From: a virus
Strand: one strand, 5' to 3'
Length of the DNA: 41,953 nt
Virus record (IMG/VR): IMGVR_UViG_3300042556_001721
Location: 1-41,953 of that record
Numbering within the stretch: the first letter of the stretch is position 1; the number at the start of each line of letters is the position of its first letter. This document shows, piece after piece, positions 14,294-23,100 of this stretch. Position numbers and translations under genes: made by a program. The notes under the pieces were generated by a model, which was given only the letters and a program-made list of their open reading frames with translations, did not search any database and had not been told where the DNA came from.

Positions 14294-15178
14294 ATGTACT
14301 ACTGCGGGCAGGACATTCTAGAGTACCTGATGAACTCCGTTGGCGGCGGGGCTCAGGACAGCGAGCATCGCCTGCTGCGGGCCGCTGCACACCACGCCCA
14401 CCGCGACGTGACGCACGCCCGCGACTGGAACTGGCACGTCACGACAGCCACCCTGACCACGCCCGACGCCGGCGGCGGTCCCGGCTTCACCTACACGCTG
14501 CCGGCGAATGTGCGGAACGTGGATTCCATCATCCCGCCCGTGACGAGTCCGTCGTCTGTGAAGTACGTCACGCCGATGGAGTGGACGCGACTCAACGTCG
14601 TGCTGCCGGAACTCAACTCGCCCATTCTGTGGACCGTCGTCAAGCATCCGACGCTCTACGACCGCTGGGCCTTGAAGGTCGTCGGCGACCCGGACATCAC
14701 GCAAACGCTGACCTACACCTACCGGCGGAAGCCTGCCCCACTGCGGTACATGGGCTACGAGGCAGCGAGCCGGAATGGATCGCTGTCCACGACGGGGCTG
14801 GTGAAGCGTTACGGCACGGCCACCGCCTTTCCGGAGGGGCCAGCGGGGATCAACCCGTTCACGGCCGAAGAAATCATCGGGGTCGCAGGAAGTCTGGTGG
14901 GCACACCGCCCGCCAACGCCAAGACAGTCGTGTCGGACTACCTCGACGTGAGCGACACCATGTTCACGGCAGTGCTGTCCGGTGCAGAGGTGTGGGTCGC
15001 CAAGATGATGGGCAAGAACGTCGAGGGATCGCTGACCGTCTACGCCCGCGACCTGCGGATGGCCTTTGAGGCGGACGTGGTGGCGCCGCTCAGTGGTACT
15101 CGCCCAGACGGCATCGTTGTGAGCGGCCCGCGTTCACTTGGGTACTACTCGCCTTCGGGCGCAGACACGGGGGTGTAG
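14294..15178 (+). CDS. Putative head-tail adaptor (294 aa)
   Basis: A helical N-terminus (QDILEYLMNSVG, SEHRLLRAAAHHAHRDV, ending RDWNW) followed by strands describing positions and values (TYTLPANVRNVDSI, YVTPMEWTRLN, LTYTYRRKPAPLRYMGY) is typical of the ring adaptors of short-tailed phages (T7 gp11/P22 gp4 type) that join portal to nozzle. It lies directly before the nozzle ORFs, in the usual order. AGGGGG precedes the ATG by 6 bases. I judge by pattern and context, not by a sequence match. Confidence 0.65.
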   Translation: MYYCGQDILEYLMNSVGGGAQDSEHRLLRAAAHHAHRDVTHARDWNWHVTTATLTTPDAGGGPGFTYTLPANVRNVDSIIPPVTSPSSVKYVTPMEWTRLNVVLPELNSPILWTVVKHPTLYDRWALKVVGDPDITQTLTYTYRRKPAPLRYMGYEAASRNGSLSTTGLVKRYGTATAFPEGPAGINPFTAEEIIGVAGSLVGTPPANAKTVVSDYLDVSDTMFTAVLSGAEVWVAKMMGKNVEGSLTVYARDLRMAFEADVVAPLSGTRPDGIVVSGPRSLGYYSPSGADTGV

Positions 15179-15180
15179 TC

Positions 15181-15549
15181 GTGGCCGAAGCGATGTGGGC
15201 AGGACTGGTCACAAACGCCAGCCCGTATGCCATCCCTGCGGGCGCTGCCGTCGAGCAGACCAATATCGTCACGGCAACTCCCGGCCAACTCACCAGTCGC
15301 GGCGGCATGCGGCCGGTGTCGTTCGCGAGCGCGGCCCCAGAAATCCGGGACTGCTATCCATACATCTTCGGCAACGCCGCCAAGATGATTGTCCTGGACG
15401 CTTCTGGACAAGTGCGGTCATTGGCAACGCCAGCGTACGGCACAGCCCTGTCGAGCCCCATTGACCCATCGCTGTCTCCGTCCTCTGGGCAGGTGCAGAG
15501 CAGTTACACGGGGACGTTCCACGACCACGCAGGGGAGCCGCCGTCGTGA
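15181..15549 (+). CDS. Nozzle N-terminal part, separate ORF (122 aa)
   Basis: GTG 15181 has a GGGGGTG site 5 bases upstream. The sequence (GLVTNASPYAIPAGAAVEQT, NIVTATPGQLTSRGGM) reads like the opening of phage nozzle proteins, where a segment about placement and a 'pGql..RGGM'-type strand precede a beta-propeller. Instead of continuing, it stops with a GTGA overlap at the start of the 986-aa gene that carries the propeller. The two may form one working protein as two chains. I see no slippery heptamer for frameshifting. Confidence 0.65.
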   Translation: MAEAMWAGLVTNASPYAIPAGAAVEQTNIVTATPGQLTSRGGMRPVSFASAAPEIRDCYPYIFGNAAKMIVLDASGQVRSLATPAYGTALSSPIDPSLSPSSGQVQSSYTGTFHDHAGEPPS

Positions 15550-18506
15550 CCGTCATTGCATCCGGCTTCAGTACGTCGCATCCGATTTCGTGCGCGCAGG
15601 GTCGCTACGGCGAACTGATTATCGCGCAGGGATTGGGCATCCAGCCCAAGCGATGGAATGGGGTCGGCACATCCACGAACGCTGGCATCGTGCCCCCAGC
15701 GACCGCACCGACGATCACGCTGAACACCACGAAGCGGTACTACGTCGCCCGCGCCGATGTTCACAAGCCCGGTGCCGTATACAACGCCGCCCCGTCCGTG
15801 ACGTTCACCGCCCCCGCATCTCCTCCGGCCGGCTATCGGGCCGCAAAGGCCCAGTCCTACCTCAACCAGTCGGTCGTCAGCGAACTGGTTGTGACGGACG
15901 GCGGCAAGCACTACCCGGCTCCTCCGCCCATCGTCCTCAGTACCACGCACGGGACGGGAGCCGTGCTAACTCCCGTCATGGACGGCACGCCCCCCAATCC
16001 CGGCTCCATCACGCACTACGAGATGCTGCAAGGGCCGCCGTTCGATGACGAAACCGACTACATCGCAAGCCAGCGCACCGTGTACGCCGCATGGGGGGCA
16101 GTCGATATTCCGCTGACCAATGGCAGCGGGTCTGTGGCACGCACAGTCTCGGTCTACCACAACGCATGCGGTCTGGGGCCGAGTAACCTGACCAGTTATG
16201 TGCCGGTCACGACCACGCTGACGTACACCGTGAGCGGCGCCACAGGCACTGGCGCAGTGGCGCGAGTGAACTTCTACGGGCAGCGAGTCCTGGAGACGCA
16301 GTGCGTCGGCAGCACGCCGTTCGTGTTTTGGTCAGAGTCGCCGTTTGTCCGGTCCGTCACGGCCAAAACCGCCGGCACAGGATACTCGCAGACCGACCCA
16401 GTGCGGATCGAGATCACCAGCGGTTCCTCATGGAACGCCACCACAGGCGCGCGTGGTGCGCTGCCGGCCAACAAGACGATCATCATCGAAGGCTATCCGC
16501 CGGGCCACGCCAACAACACGTCCACGCCGCGATTCTCCATCAAGTCCATCACCATCACAAACGCCGGCAGCGGATACGTGGTTGCTCCGGAGATCCAGAT
16601 CACGTCGGCGTCAGGCTTTGGCGCATACGCCACATGCAAGGTGACCAACGGGGCGATCTCATCCGTATCGCTAGAGTCTGGCGGCGGCGGCTACAAGACG
16701 CTCCCGCAGGTGTCTGCTGTCGCAGGCGGGGCGGAAGCGTTTGCAGTGGCCCGCCCGCACCTGCGTGGCAAGTACCAGTGCTACTACCGCTATGTAGACA
16801 ACACGCCAGTTGCCAGTGGCGGTCCGATTCCCAGCAATCTGTCTCCCGTCCTGGAGGTGGACGCAGGAGAGGGGGCGCAGTCGATGGCGTGGAGCGTGAC
16901 CGGGCCGAGCAATACGGATGGCCGCACGCTCACGGTGGAGTTGTGGCGGACAACGGGCGACCAAGCCCTCATGCTCTACCGGGTTGGCACCGAAGCCACG
17001 CTCACCGATGACCTAACCGACGAGGAGGTGCGGAATCCGGACCGGGTGGGGTATGCAGCCATGCCCATTGTGCTGCCAAACGGCGATCTAAACGCCATGC
17101 GGTTCAAGCCGCCGCCGAACGACAAGGCCGTCGTCGTGCGCTACCAGGACCGCTTCTGGTACGGCGTGGACACGGGCGGGGCCGAGCCGAACTCGATCTA
17201 CTTTTCGGAGGTGGACGAGCCGGAGAGCGTTCCTGACATCAACGAACTCGTGCTTCAGCAGAACGCGAGGGACGGTGACGCCATCACGGCCTTGATCCCG
17301 TTTGGCGGCTCCATGCTCATCATGCAGTCGCGGCACGCCTACTCGCTGTCGTACAGCAAGCAGCCGCTTCGGGATGCCGACGTGTCGCCGATTGCCAACA
17401 GGGGTTGCTCCGGCCAGCGGTGCTGGGACATCTATGCAGGGGTCTGCTACGTGCTGGATCAGTACGGCGTGTACTCGATCTCGCCGCAGGGTGAGTTCAA
17501 GGACTTGTCGGCCCCCATTGACGACATCTTTCGCACGCAAGTGGACTGGGCTCTGGGCCGCAAGGGATGGAACTTCGTCCTCGTGGATGCCGTCCGCAAG
17601 GTCGTGCGGGTATTCGTAGCATTCAAGGCCGACGTTTCGACGGGATATCCGACCCGTGCCCTGTGCTACTCCATCGACACCAATACGTGGTGGATGGAAC
17701 GGTATCCGCAGCGGATCTCCGCTGGTGCCGCAGTCCCGATGTCGAACGGAGACTACCGCTGCGTCTATGGGGCGTCGAGCGGTGCCTTCCTGCTCGACGA
17801 AGGGCGACTGGACTCGGCAGTCGGGGCCATCTCCACCGTGACCATCACGAACAAGGGGGCGGGGTATCGCACGCCTCCGACCGTGACCGTCTCCGGCGGC
17901 GTGGGGGCAGAACTCCAGGCTGTTATCAACGCCGAAGGGCAGGTCAGCGGCATCTGGATTCTGCATCAAGGGCACGGGTACTCCAGCGGCTCCGTTACCG
18001 TCTCGGCTCCCGACGACCCGAACTGCGCGGCACCCGTCCAGGCGACGGCCACCTTTGTCGCCGCCACCGGCTCGATGTTCCCTGTGTATCGCTACAAGAC
18101 GGGTAACCGTGCTTTTCCAACGGACATGAACGCCAAGGGCGGTGGCTCCGGGCAGTCGCGCGATGTCAGCCTGACCTACAAGCCCCAGTCCGCGAAGTGC
18201 GACATCGCAGCACGCCTCTACTACAACAACTCGGCGCACGCTCGCCCCAACGTCGCCAACCGCAATCGCGGCGTGGGCTTTACGGCCAGCACCGTTGATG
18301 GTGCATCCCGCCTGGACATGGCGGCACAGACTACGCGGACTGGCTACGACAGCGGCGTGGCGAAGGCGGCGTTCGCCAGTCGCAGCATGGACGACATCCA
18401 GTCCTCTGATCGTCATGTGGCCGTCGAACTGATCGGCGCCAGCAAGAACGCCGATCCCGTCATCGTCTACGCCCTCGACGTGTACGGCACGGCGTCCGGA
18501 GGGTAG
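15546..18506 (+). CDS. Putative tail nozzle / tail tube B protein (986 aa)
   Basis: The part from about residue 400 to 740 (NLSPVLEVDAG, ELWRTTGDQALMLYRVG, SIYFSEVDEPESVPDINEL, ALIPFGGSMLIMQSRHAYSL, CYVLDQYGVYSISPQGEF) is a beta-propeller of the kind that forms the nozzle of short-tailed phages. On both sides lie seven G-x-x-Y repeats at about residues 78, 119, 277, 342, 380, 771 and 809 (for example GSGYVVAPEIQI and GAGYRTPPTVTV), which look like small beta domains that could bind surface sugars. It continues from the short ORF before it. P22 gp10 and T7 gp12 are the comparison families. Confidence 0.75.
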   Translation: MTVIASGFSTSHPISCAQGRYGELIIAQGLGIQPKRWNGVGTSTNAGIVPPATAPTITLNTTKRYYVARADVHKPGAVYNAAPSVTFTAPASPPAGYRAAKAQSYLNQSVVSELVVTDGGKHYPAPPPIVLSTTHGTGAVLTPVMDGTPPNPGSITHYEMLQGPPFDDETDYIASQRTVYAAWGAVDIPLTNGSGSVARTVSVYHNACGLGPSNLTSYVPVTTTLTYTVSGATGTGAVARVNFYGQRVLETQCVGSTPFVFWSESPFVRSVTAKTAGTGYSQTDPVRIEITSGSSWNATTGARGALPANKTIIIEGYPPGHANNTSTPRFSIKSITITNAGSGYVVAPEIQITSASGFGAYATCKVTNGAISSVSLESGGGGYKTLPQVSAVAGGAEAFAVARPHLRGKYQCYYRYVDNTPVASGGPIPSNLSPVLEVDAGEGAQSMAWSVTGPSNTDGRTLTVELWRTTGDQALMLYRVGTEATLTDDLTDEEVRNPDRVGYAAMPIVLPNGDLNAMRFKPPPNDKAVVVRYQDRFWYGVDTGGAEPNSIYFSEVDEPESVPDINELVLQQNARDGDAITALIPFGGSMLIMQSRHAYSLSYSKQPLRDADVSPIANRGCSGQRCWDIYAGVCYVLDQYGVYSISPQGEFKDLSAPIDDIFRTQVDWALGRKGWNFVLVDAVRKVVRVFVAFKADVSTGYPTRALCYSIDTNTWWMERYPQRISAGAAVPMSNGDYRCVYGASSGAFLLDEGRLDSAVGAISTVTITNKGAGYRTPPTVTVSGGVGAELQAVINAEGQVSGIWILHQGHGYSSGSVTVSAPDDPNCAAPVQATATFVAATGSMFPVYRYKTGNRAFPTDMNAKGGGSGQSRDVSLTYKPQSAKCDIAARLYYNNSAHARPNVANRNRGVGFTASTVDGASRLDMAAQTTRTGYDSGVAKAAFASRSMDDIQSSDRHVAVELIGASKNADPVIVYALDVYGTASGG

Positions 18507-18510
18507 CCGC

Positions 18511-19938
18511 ATGGCCGGATTCAGCGAACAGCGGCAGCAGTTGCGGAAGGCGCTCGTGTCGGCCGGGCTGTCGCCTGACGCCGCCACGCAGATTGCCAGC
18601 ATCTTGGGCAACAGCGCTCAGGAGATGCGGCACGCCGGGCCGGTGGAGATCGACAGCACCCCAGCCGACATGCGGATGGTGACGCCCGAGAAGCGGCGCT
18701 TGCGATTCCCGAATCTCGACTTTCGCCCTGCCGATCCCGACCACCGGCCGCAGCGGACCGCCCCGTCCGAGCAGCGGCCCGAGAAAGAGCCGGAGCCGAA
18801 CGTGGTCCCGGTGGCGATACCGCAGCAGGCGCCTGCCCAGTTCCGTGTTGCTCCTGGCTCGCTGACGGACGTGGCCGGCAATGGTCAGGCCGCACAAGTC
18901 AGCGTCCGCAACGTCGTCGCCGGCCGACCCGCCAATGGCCTGCCGGTGGCGATGCTGGACTCGCAGGCGAATCAACTCGTTGGCAAAGCCCCACGCGCGC
19001 AGGTCGGGCACAACGACGGCACGGCGCGCCTCGACATCCAAGAGACGGGCCGGGAGGTGCTCTGGAACCTCCAGATGCTCAACCGCTCCGAGTACGACGT
19101 AGTGACGAAGGTCGAGTTCATCGACGGCAGAGGGCTGGAGGTCACCTACGAGCGCATCAAGGCGTGGAACGAGCGCAAGGAGCGAGTGGACACGATTCCT
19201 GTCACGCCCCAGACGGTCGTGACCGAGATCGTCGAGGACCGCAAGGGGCTTCGCGGCCGCCGCAGGATCATCCCTGTCTTCTCGTCACGCGGAGACGCCA
19301 ACACCTATTTCAACACGTTCCGGGTCGGCAAGTTTACGGGCGGATGGGCCGTCGGAGACACCAAGTCCGTCGAGCAGGTGTGGCCCGAGTCTGAACTGGA
19401 GGTGGATGTTCTCAATCAGACCACCCCGATTGCGGACACGGACGAGGAAAAGCACGTCCTGTTCGCAGCCCGCACGAAAGATCGCGTCCAGGCCGCCCCA
19501 GCCCCGCCCGACCCGGAGCCGGAATCTACCGAGCGAGACGACCCCGCCGCCGTGATGTCTGGGCCGCCGTTGTTCGACGTGAACGGCGAGTACGTCGAGG
19601 CGGAGCCCGATGGTGTGAACGCCCCAGAGGTCGAGTATTACGCCCTTGAGATTCAGCCGGCCGCACACTGCACGGCGTTCAGTTCGCTCGTCGGGATCAA
19701 GGTCGATGACCTGTCTGGCTACGACAGCGACCTGCCTTCGGCGCTGTCGTACGTCACTGCATCTGAGGGGGCGGACCCCTGCCTGACGTGGCGGTCGCAT
19801 CTGGTCACGGTGCTGACGGACGTTGCCCTGACTGCCTCCGGCCTGGAGTTCTCTCGCAAGAACCTGTACGTGCTTGCTGAGGGCGATCCGGCCGAGAACC
19901 TTGTGATCCCGATTTCCGACTGCCCGACTGGGGGTTGA
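18511..19938 (+). CDS. Putative tail-associated protein (475 aa)
   Basis: A helical start (EQRQQLRKALVSAGLSP) and a proline-rich linker lead to strand-rich regions (RLDIQETGREVLWNLQML, VVTKVEFIDGRGLEVTYERI) and an acidic, Pro-rich linker around residues 330-345. The end is strand-rich (YALEIQPAAHCTAF, HLVTVLTDVALTASGLEF). It follows the nozzle with GGAGG before the ATG and is followed by the cysteine-rich gene in overlap, so it is probably a tail or fibre-attachment component. I recognise no domain. Confidence 0.7.
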   Translation: MAGFSEQRQQLRKALVSAGLSPDAATQIASILGNSAQEMRHAGPVEIDSTPADMRMVTPEKRRLRFPNLDFRPADPDHRPQRTAPSEQRPEKEPEPNVVPVAIPQQAPAQFRVAPGSLTDVAGNGQAAQVSVRNVVAGRPANGLPVAMLDSQANQLVGKAPRAQVGHNDGTARLDIQETGREVLWNLQMLNRSEYDVVTKVEFIDGRGLEVTYERIKAWNERKERVDTIPVTPQTVVTEIVEDRKGLRGRRRIIPVFSSRGDANTYFNTFRVGKFTGGWAVGDTKSVEQVWPESELEVDVLNQTTPIADTDEEKHVLFAARTKDRVQAAPAPPDPEPESTERDDPAAVMSGPPLFDVNGEYVEAEPDGVNAPEVEYYALEIQPAAHCTAFSSLVGIKVDDLSGYDSDLPSALSYVTASEGADPCLTWRSHLVTVLTDVALTASGLEFSRKNLYVLAEGDPAENLVIPISDCPTGG

Positions 19939-19940
19939 CG

Positions 19941-20762
19941 GTGCCGCTCTATCTCAACAACGGCGTGCTGCTAGTCAGGGGCGGAGGCTTGGCGGCCAAT
20001 GCTGCCTGCTGCTGCGAGTCTCCGTGCGAATATCGCTACATCTGCCACGAAACCGTGTACTCGACGTACCAAGCCTCCTACAACACCGAGTTGGATTGCG
20101 AAACCTCTACGATTGACAACATCCCAGCCCAGCCTGCGGATGTGGTGCGGGTCAGCGGATGGAATTGCGAAGCCGGGTTGGGTATCGCCGCGTGCGCGGC
20201 AGACGCTGCGGCGCTGCCTCAGTGGCCGGGCCAGTGGTGCCTAGAAGATTCCGCGCTGCCGACAGAAAACCCGGACACGATGTACCCACGCCAGCAGTAC
20301 TACTTTCGCACCAGAGTCGTGGATAGTTGCGACGAGTGCGTGTCTTCGCTGTCCTACACCGGCGGCGACAACTGCCCGGTAGGCGTGGAGGCGACGGGGT
20401 GCGCCAACTTCTCTGCGTACACGCCACCGCAGTCCACGCAAATGCAGGCGTGCGCGGACGCTCTTGGGATTGACCTTTGCGCCCCGCCATGCTCCGGCCC
20501 TTGCGAGTCCATGGGGGATTGCGGGCCTGGATGCGATTGCGTGAACGGACAATGCGTAGGTCTGTGCGTTGAGCCGCCCAACGAGATATGGAACGACTGC
20601 ACCGACTGTCCCGGCCTCGTCCCTAACTGCAATACGTTTTGCATTCCCGCAGGGACCGGGCCACCGAACATTCCTGGCTACACGCCGTGCGGCGTATGGG
20701 TGCAGTTTTCTGATGCGGCAAGTGATTGCATGCCTTGCGGAGACTTCAACCCCTTCCCATGA
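19941..20762 (+). CDS. Cysteine-rich tail-region protein (273 aa)
   Basis: GTG 19941 is preferred because GGGGG lies 6 bases upstream; a TTG at 19935 is in frame. I count 29 cysteines, more than 10 percent of residues, clustered as AACCCESPCEYRYIC at the start and CAPPCSGPCESMGDCGPGC then DCVNGQCVGLC near the middle. That spacing resembles EGF-like or follistatin-like disulfide-bonded modules, rare in phage proteins because the bacterial cytoplasm is reducing. I infer a stable exposed fibre or host-binding protein, or metal binding. No signal peptide is seen. Confidence 0.7.
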   Translation: MPLYLNNGVLLVRGGGLAANAACCCESPCEYRYICHETVYSTYQASYNTELDCETSTIDNIPAQPADVVRVSGWNCEAGLGIAACAADAAALPQWPGQWCLEDSALPTENPDTMYPRQQYYFRTRVVDSCDECVSSLSYTGGDNCPVGVEATGCANFSAYTPPQSTQMQACADALGIDLCAPPCSGPCESMGDCGPGCDCVNGQCVGLCVEPPNEIWNDCTDCPGLVPNCNTFCIPAGTGPPNIPGYTPCGVWVQFSDAASDCMPCGDFNPFP

Positions 20763-21181
20763 TCACCGGACTCCGCTCACATTTTGATGCTCGCTGCCGC
20801 GAGCGCGGCTACACGCTTGACGAGGTGCGTGGCTGCATCGTCAGCCAGGACGGCGCCACAGTCACGGTCGATGAGACGCACCAGGATTATCCGCGCGTCA
20901 CGAGGGCGCTGCCGATCACCCAGACGCCCGGCGGTCCAGGCACAGAACTCAAGAAACTCCTCCGGCTCGTCGGCATCACCGCCACCCCGACCTGCCCGTG
21001 CAACGCCCGAGCCGCCCAGATGGACGTCTGGGGGGCGGATGAGTGCGAGACACGCCTGGACGAGATCGTGGGATGGCTGCGGGAGGAAGCGGGCCGCAGG
21101 CACCTCCCGTTCTCGGCGACCGTCGCCCGGCAGGCGGTTCTCCTAGCCATCCGGCGGGCCAGAAAGGCCGCCGCTCACTAG
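20759..21181 (+). CDS. Conserved protein with GTELKKLL / CPCNARAAQMD motif (140 aa)
   Basis: ATG 20759 overlaps the previous stop. After an N-terminal part (HFDARCRERGYTLDEV) comes PGTELKKLLRLVGITATPTC, then PCNARAAQMDVWG, then DEIVGWLREEAGRRHLPFS. I remember this cysteine-containing module as recurrent in planctomycete genomes and their phages, always as an uncharacterised protein; this memory is the main pointer to the host and should be tested by search. The C-terminus is basic (LLAIRRARKAAAH). Confidence 0.7.
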   Translation: MITGLRSHFDARCRERGYTLDEVRGCIVSQDGATVTVDETHQDYPRVTRALPITQTPGGPGTELKKLLRLVGITATPTCPCNARAAQMDVWGADECETRLDEIVGWLREEAGRRHLPFSATVARQAVLLAIRRARKAAAH

Positions 21182-21188
21182 CCAATCT

Positions 21189-21202
21189 GCGGACATAAAT
21201 CC
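21189..21202 (+). promoter_or_regulatory. Second copy of the leader element
   Basis: GCGGACATAAATCC differs by one base from 2881-2894, and the A/T-rich core stands in a GC-rich genome. It lies 16 bases before the ATG at 21218, in a 36-bp gap between genes that otherwise overlap. It could be a promoter -10 region or a leader binding site; no -35 box is convincing. Confidence 0.3.
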
Positions 21203-21217
21203 GTAGAGAGGCTAGGC

Positions 21218-21847
21218 ATGGCTTTACGACTTCCCGAGTTGCTGACTGCGTACACCGCCTCGCCGGCGTCTTCGCAGTCCAGTTCCAGCAAGTCCTATGA
21301 CTACAGCGGACTGGACGATCTGGCGAAAAAGCAGGACGCGATTGGTGCATTGAGGGACGCCAAGTTTGAGGCCAACTTCAGAGGCGACCCCAGTGCGGTA
21401 ACGGCGGGCAACAAGGTGCGCGATTTGGTCAAGGCCGTGCGCGCCCACCTCCCGGCAGCGTCGGAGCGCGATCCGGGCCAGAGCCTGTCGCCTCTGGTTC
21501 GCGTCACATCCGAAACCTCGTCGGGCAGCGCTTCTGCCGGAGGCGGCACTTGGCAGGGGATGGACGACCCGAACCGGAAGCCAGCGGCGCCTGTGGTCGC
21601 GGACGGAGACGGCCAACCTGCCGGCCCGCCCAAGCAGCAGCCCAAGCAGCAGCCGCCGCAAAGAAGGCCACCGGCGGCGGCCACGCCTCCGCAGACGCAG
21701 AGCCCTGTCGCTGACTTCCTCCGTCGAGGCGGTGCCCGATCCATGCACCTCTACGACTACGGCCAAGAAGCCAGGGAACAGCATGCGCGGCTCCAGAACC
21801 CCTTCGGCTTGCCCGACGGTTCTGTGTTGATGCAGGACTTTGGTTGA
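21218..21847 (+). CDS. Hypothetical Pro/Gln-rich protein (209 aa)
   Basis: The first 90 residues are helical and charged (DYSGLDDLAKKQDAIGALRD); the middle (about 125-165) is a Pro/Gln/Ala-rich linker (PPKQQPKQQPPQRRPP), and a short helix ends the chain (REQHARLQNPFG). It starts a run of five small genes before the very large ones. Low-complexity linkers of this type occur in small minor virion proteins. No family recognised. Confidence 0.7.
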   Translation: MALRLPELLTAYTASPASSQSSSSKSYDYSGLDDLAKKQDAIGALRDAKFEANFRGDPSAVTAGNKVRDLVKAVRAHLPAASERDPGQSLSPLVRVTSETSSGSASAGGGTWQGMDDPNRKPAAPVVADGDGQPAGPPKQQPKQQPPQRRPPAAATPPQTQSPVADFLRRGGARSMHLYDYGQEAREQHARLQNPFGLPDGSVLMQDFG

Positions 21848-21863
21848 AACGCAGGGAGGGGTT

Positions 21864-22190
21864 ATGGCGTACGCAGGTTCTTTCTCTGGCTTCAATCACG
21901 GCGCCTCCGCTCCGCAGGCGGGGTACGGCTACAACGAAGTCTCCGCACAGTTGGCTCGCAACAAGCAGATGCAGGCGTACCAGCAGTCGCCTGACTACGA
22001 GCGCGAGATGTACGAGCGCGGACTCCAGCAGCAAGAGTCGCAGCGCCGCATGTACGACTCGCAGACTGCCCGCCAGTCACAGGAGCGCAAGTACGGCGTC
22101 CTGGACGGTTTGATGAAGAAGATCGGGCAGGGCGACGGCCAGTATTCGTACGGCTTCACTTCCGGCAAGAACGGCTCGATGAGGTACTGA
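21864..22190 (+). CDS. Hypothetical Gln/Tyr-rich protein (108 aa)
   Basis: ATG 21864 has GGGAGGGG directly upstream. The sequence begins Gly/Ser/Tyr-rich (AYAGSFSGFNHGASAPQAGY), continues as a Gln/Arg-rich helix (ERGLQQQESQRRMYDSQTAR) and ends GQYSYGFTSGKNGSMRY. The next two genes share a Gln/Ala-rich style, so these may be related small virion-associated proteins. Function unknown. Confidence 0.65.
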   Translation: MAYAGSFSGFNHGASAPQAGYGYNEVSAQLARNKQMQAYQQSPDYEREMYERGLQQQESQRRMYDSQTARQSQERKYGVLDGLMKKIGQGDGQYSYGFTSGKNGSMRY

Positions 22191-22193
22191 GCC

Positions 22194-22556
22194 GTGAACG
22201 CCATCGGATTCACTCCCGGCTCCAGGCTGCTGTCTGGTCTGTCCAGCAAGGCGAGTCCGCTTGCGAAGGGACAGGCCATGCAGGCTGCTTCCGCTCTCAA
22301 CATGGATCGGGAGCAGAAGAACCAGGACTTCGCCCTCAAGCAGATGCAGGACGAGAGCCAGCAGCGGCAGGCGGCGGCCCGCAATTCGGCCCAGCAGTCC
22401 GCGAACGCCTCGCAGGAGCGGGTGGCTGCTGGGTCCGCCGCAAACCGCTCCGGCGTGTTCGACATGGGCATGGGCTTTGACTACGCCGCCATGCAAAAGC
22501 GGCGGAATCTCAATCTCCAGCAGGCGCTCCTCACTGGAATGGCGAGGGACTTCTGA
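22194..22556 (+). CDS. Hypothetical helical Gln/Ala-rich protein (120 aa)
   Basis: It starts at a GTG 3 bases after the previous stop, and the TGA overlaps the next ATG. A helix spans about residues 25-70 (MQAASALNMDREQKNQDFAL, then QQRQAAARNSAQQSANASQE). The C-terminal piece GVFDMGMGFDYAAMQKRRNL may be a conserved anchor. Composition matches the neighbours. Possibly a small internal virion protein. Confidence 0.65.
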   Translation: MNAIGFTPGSRLLSGLSSKASPLAKGQAMQAASALNMDREQKNQDFALKQMQDESQQRQAAARNSAQQSANASQERVAAGSAANRSGVFDMGMGFDYAAMQKRRNLNLQQALLTGMARDF

Positions 22557-23089
22557 TGGCTATTGGCCTGGACTCCTCCCTGCCCAAGAGCAGCCCGCCA
22601 GCGTTTCGGCCAAAGCCGCAGGCGCCCATGCAGGCCGCGTCCCCGCAGTACCCCATGCGCCCTCCGGCGATTGCGGACTCGGCCGTGCAGTCTGCGGTCA
22701 ACAACCAGATGGCAGCAGGCTACGGCGCTCGCGAGTCCGCACTGGCGGGCCAAGACCGTCGAGGCGTCTCGCGCGGCAAGGGTCAGCAGTACGCCGCCCA
22801 GATGGCGCAGGACGCAGCGGACGCCCAAGCCAGTGCTGGTGCTGTGCAGACGGAGATGGCGGCAGCGAATGCCAATGCCGTCGCTCGCCAGACCGCCGAC
22901 AGCATGCAGGCCAACGAGCGACTTGCCAATGCGGGACTGCTTGAGGGTCTTCGCAACACGAAAGCGATGGAGCAACAGCAACGACGCGGATGGCAACAGG
23001 ACTTGTACGAGGCTATCCGCAGGGGGCAGTTCGGTTTAGACCAGCAGCAACTCGACTACACGCCGCTACTCGGAAGGCTTTTTGAATGA
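22556..23089 (+). CDS. Hypothetical helical protein (177 aa)
   Basis: A Pro-rich N-terminus (PKSSPPAFRPKPQAPMQAAS) precedes a long Ala/Gln-rich helix (AAQMAQDAADAQASAGAVQT, ANANAVARQTADSMQANERL) and a C-terminal RRGQFGLDQQQLDYTPLLG. The long helix resembles internal ejection-type components. The start overlaps the preceding stop (TGATG), which implies coupling. I do not recognise it. Confidence 0.65.
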   Translation: MAIGLDSSLPKSSPPAFRPKPQAPMQAASPQYPMRPPAIADSAVQSAVNNQMAAGYGARESALAGQDRRGVSRGKGQQYAAQMAQDAADAQASAGAVQTEMAAANANAVARQTADSMQANERLANAGLLEGLRNTKAMEQQQRRGWQQDLYEAIRRGQFGLDQQQLDYTPLLGRLFE

Positions 23090-23100
23090 AGGAGAAAGGC

